Assembly: GCA_023101885.1 (NCBI GenBank) | Contig: JALPQD010000358.1 | Location: forward strand, 2,328,761 to 2,392,760 | Direction: 5' to 3' | Length of the DNA: 64,000 nt | Source of the DNA: Typhlomys cinereus | Taxonomy: Eukaryota; Chordata; Mammalia; Rodentia; Platacanthomyidae | Shown: in pieces, positions 62,770-64,000 of the stretch | Layout: each line of letters begins with the position of its first letter | Position numbering within the stretch: position 1 is the first letter of the stretch | Made by a program: the position numbers and the translations under genes | The notes under the pieces: model-generated | Told to the model about the DNA's origin: nothing | Seen by the model: the letters and a program-made list of their open reading frames with translations, nothing else | Database searches by the model: none

Positions 62770-62842
62770 CACACACGCACATAACATACACACGCACAAT
62801 TGAATTTAAAAAATGTAAAAAAAGAAATAAATAGAAAATAAG
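62545..62842 (+). mobile_element. Young CA-tailed B2-superfamily SINE, sense
   Basis: Flanked by AAATAAAAAATAAG (62545-62558) and AAATAGAAAATAAG (62829-62842). Head GGGGGCTGGAGAGGTGGCTC with an A-box region at about 62571-62582 and a B-box GTTCGGGTC at 62616-62624. The body matches the young copies but lacks an inner segment of about 45-50 bases found in them. Then a (CA)n tail at about 62726-62767 and an A-rich end. Confidence 0.93.
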
Positions 62843-62939
62843 TACATGAAAATGATTTTTACTAAGTAGGACTCCCCAAAACACAAAATAATAAAAAAGT
62901 GAAACACTCAACTTCCCTACAAGTATGCATGTACCTATA

Positions 62940-63240
62940 TTGTCTTAGTGACTTTTTTTCTTGCTATGATTAAACTCCTTGACAAAAGCAACGTTCTTTA
63001 TTGTGTATGTAAGAGGCCACTCTTCTTTGATGCTCCCTGAGCCGTGAGGTGGGGTGAGGGTGATTATATGTCCTATTTAGTCCACAGTCAATCAATTTCT
63101 GTATTTCGGTCAGTTGTCCTTTTCTGTAATAAGCACCTACTGTTGCAGAAGGAAGCTTTGAGGTTTAGTATTGAATGCTCTTCCAATCTGTGGGTATAGT
63201 AACAGGTGTTTCAAAAGCAGTTTGATATAGGCACAAGGAA
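62940..63240 (-). mobile_element. Old L1 3'UTR (Lx-like) fragment beside a short rodent-repeat start, antisense
   Basis: 62940-63000 (GTCTTAGTGACTTTTTTTCT, then GACAAAAGCAACG) resembles the first bases of a common rodent LTR/DNA repeat. 63000-63240 resembles 51010-51240 (GATGCTCCCTGAGCC; CCAATCTGTGGGTATAG; AAAGCAGTTTGATATAGG), the Lx-like 3'UTR. Confidence 0.55.
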
Positions 63241-63617
63241 ACTTTGAGGGTGACTGAGATGCTTATTATCTCAACTGAGAAAGTGTATACTTGAACCATG
63301 TGCAGTTTATTAGACAGTGAAATATACAGTCATCCCTCAGTACTCACAGGGGATTGATTTCAGGCTAATGAAATCCACAGATGTTCAAGCTCCTATATTA
63401 AATGATGTGGCATTTGCATAAAACCTTCATACATCCTCCTGTGTATTTAAATCATCTCTAGAGTACTTATAATACCTGCTATAATACACATGCTGTGCAA
63501 ATAGTTGGCACATTGTGTTGTTTAAGGAATAGTGGCAAAGAAAACAAAGGTGTAGACACCCTTTTTGTTATAACCCAAGTACATGAGGGGTGGGCTGGTT
63601 CTCTCACATTTGTGCTT

Positions 63618-63620
<3 letters not shown>
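63241..63620. other. Unique intronic sequence
   Basis: Nothing recognised. Confidence 0.45.

Positions 63621-63662
<42 letters not shown>
63621..63662. repeat. (CT)n microsatellite
   Basis: Uninterrupted CT run of about 42 bases. Serine/leucine and arginine/glutamate open frames across it are artefacts. Confidence 0.95.
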
Positions 63663-63666
<4 letters not shown>

Positions 63667-64000
63667 GTCCAGGCAAATAATAGGCAAGAGTCTAAGAATT
63701 GAAGGGGTAAAAACACACAAAAATATGTGCTGGAGAACAAGATCAAACCAAGAAATTTCTAAAGGATTTAATGAAAACCATGGTGAGGGCCAGCATGGGG
63801 ATCTCAGCCGATTGGACTCGGTGGAGTCTCTCAGACCTTATTGGGCCTGTAAATCCCCTGGGGCCCTTGTTCACCTTCAGATTCTCAGCTGGGAGGCGTG
63901 ACAGTCTCCATTTCTCCCAAGTCCCCATGTGATACTAATGCTACTTGTCTTTGGCCATTCCTTTTTTTGGGGGTGGGGGGGGAGAACAGAATTGTTTGCA
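63663..64000. other. Unique sequence to the window end
   Basis: Ends with a T7G4-type stretch (about 63962-63981). No gene recognised. Confidence 0.45.

Overview
This window is mammalian nuclear DNA from a rodent. The only coding gene sequence I can defend is one exon, at 42329-42580 on the + strand. It encodes the beta-sandwich segment of coagulation factor XIII A chain (F13A1 exon 4 by the human gene layout as I remember it). I found neither exon 3 nor exon 5 by eye, so the window is most likely an exon flanked by two very large introns. The rodent call rests on B1, B2/B3-like and ID-like SINEs, on a rodent-style L1 with tandem 5'UTR monomers and a G-rich 3'UTR, and on the exon's protein, which looks mouse-like. 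A young B2-superfamily SINE with a (CA)n tail points to a myodont rodent that is neither mouse nor rat (a jerboa-type lineage is a guess).

Layout. 1-9796: mostly unique sequence with a few SINEs. 9797-20906: a 3.9 kb segment present twice (9797-13683 and 17088-20906) around a 25-N gap. The second copy is riddled with 1-bp deletions, so this is probably an assembly artefact. The repeated segment holds a GC-rich, CpG-rich, promoter-like block (about 12540-12800, and again near 19785-20040). 21001-23421: a small 50-bp tandem repeat and an antisense MaLR-type LTR element with a young SINE nested in it. 23430-35348: unique sequence with L1 3'-end fragments, SINEs and microsatellites. 35349-41792: a near-full-length antisense L1 with a 16-bp target site duplication, two ORFs broken only by single-base homopolymer deletions, a 206-bp-period promoter array and an apparent 3' transduction. 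42329-42580: the F13A1 exon, only about 0.55 kb from the L1 5' end. 42581-64000: intron with old L1 fragments, SINEs, LTR fragments and microsatellites.

No operons, CRISPR arrays, tRNA or rRNA genes were seen. The most distinctive items are the L1 (3' transduction, monomeric promoter head-to-head with a host exon, possibly intact in reality), the young CA-tailed SINE family, the probable false duplication, and the CpG promoter-like block. Repeat-family names come from recognition by eye, without a repeat library.
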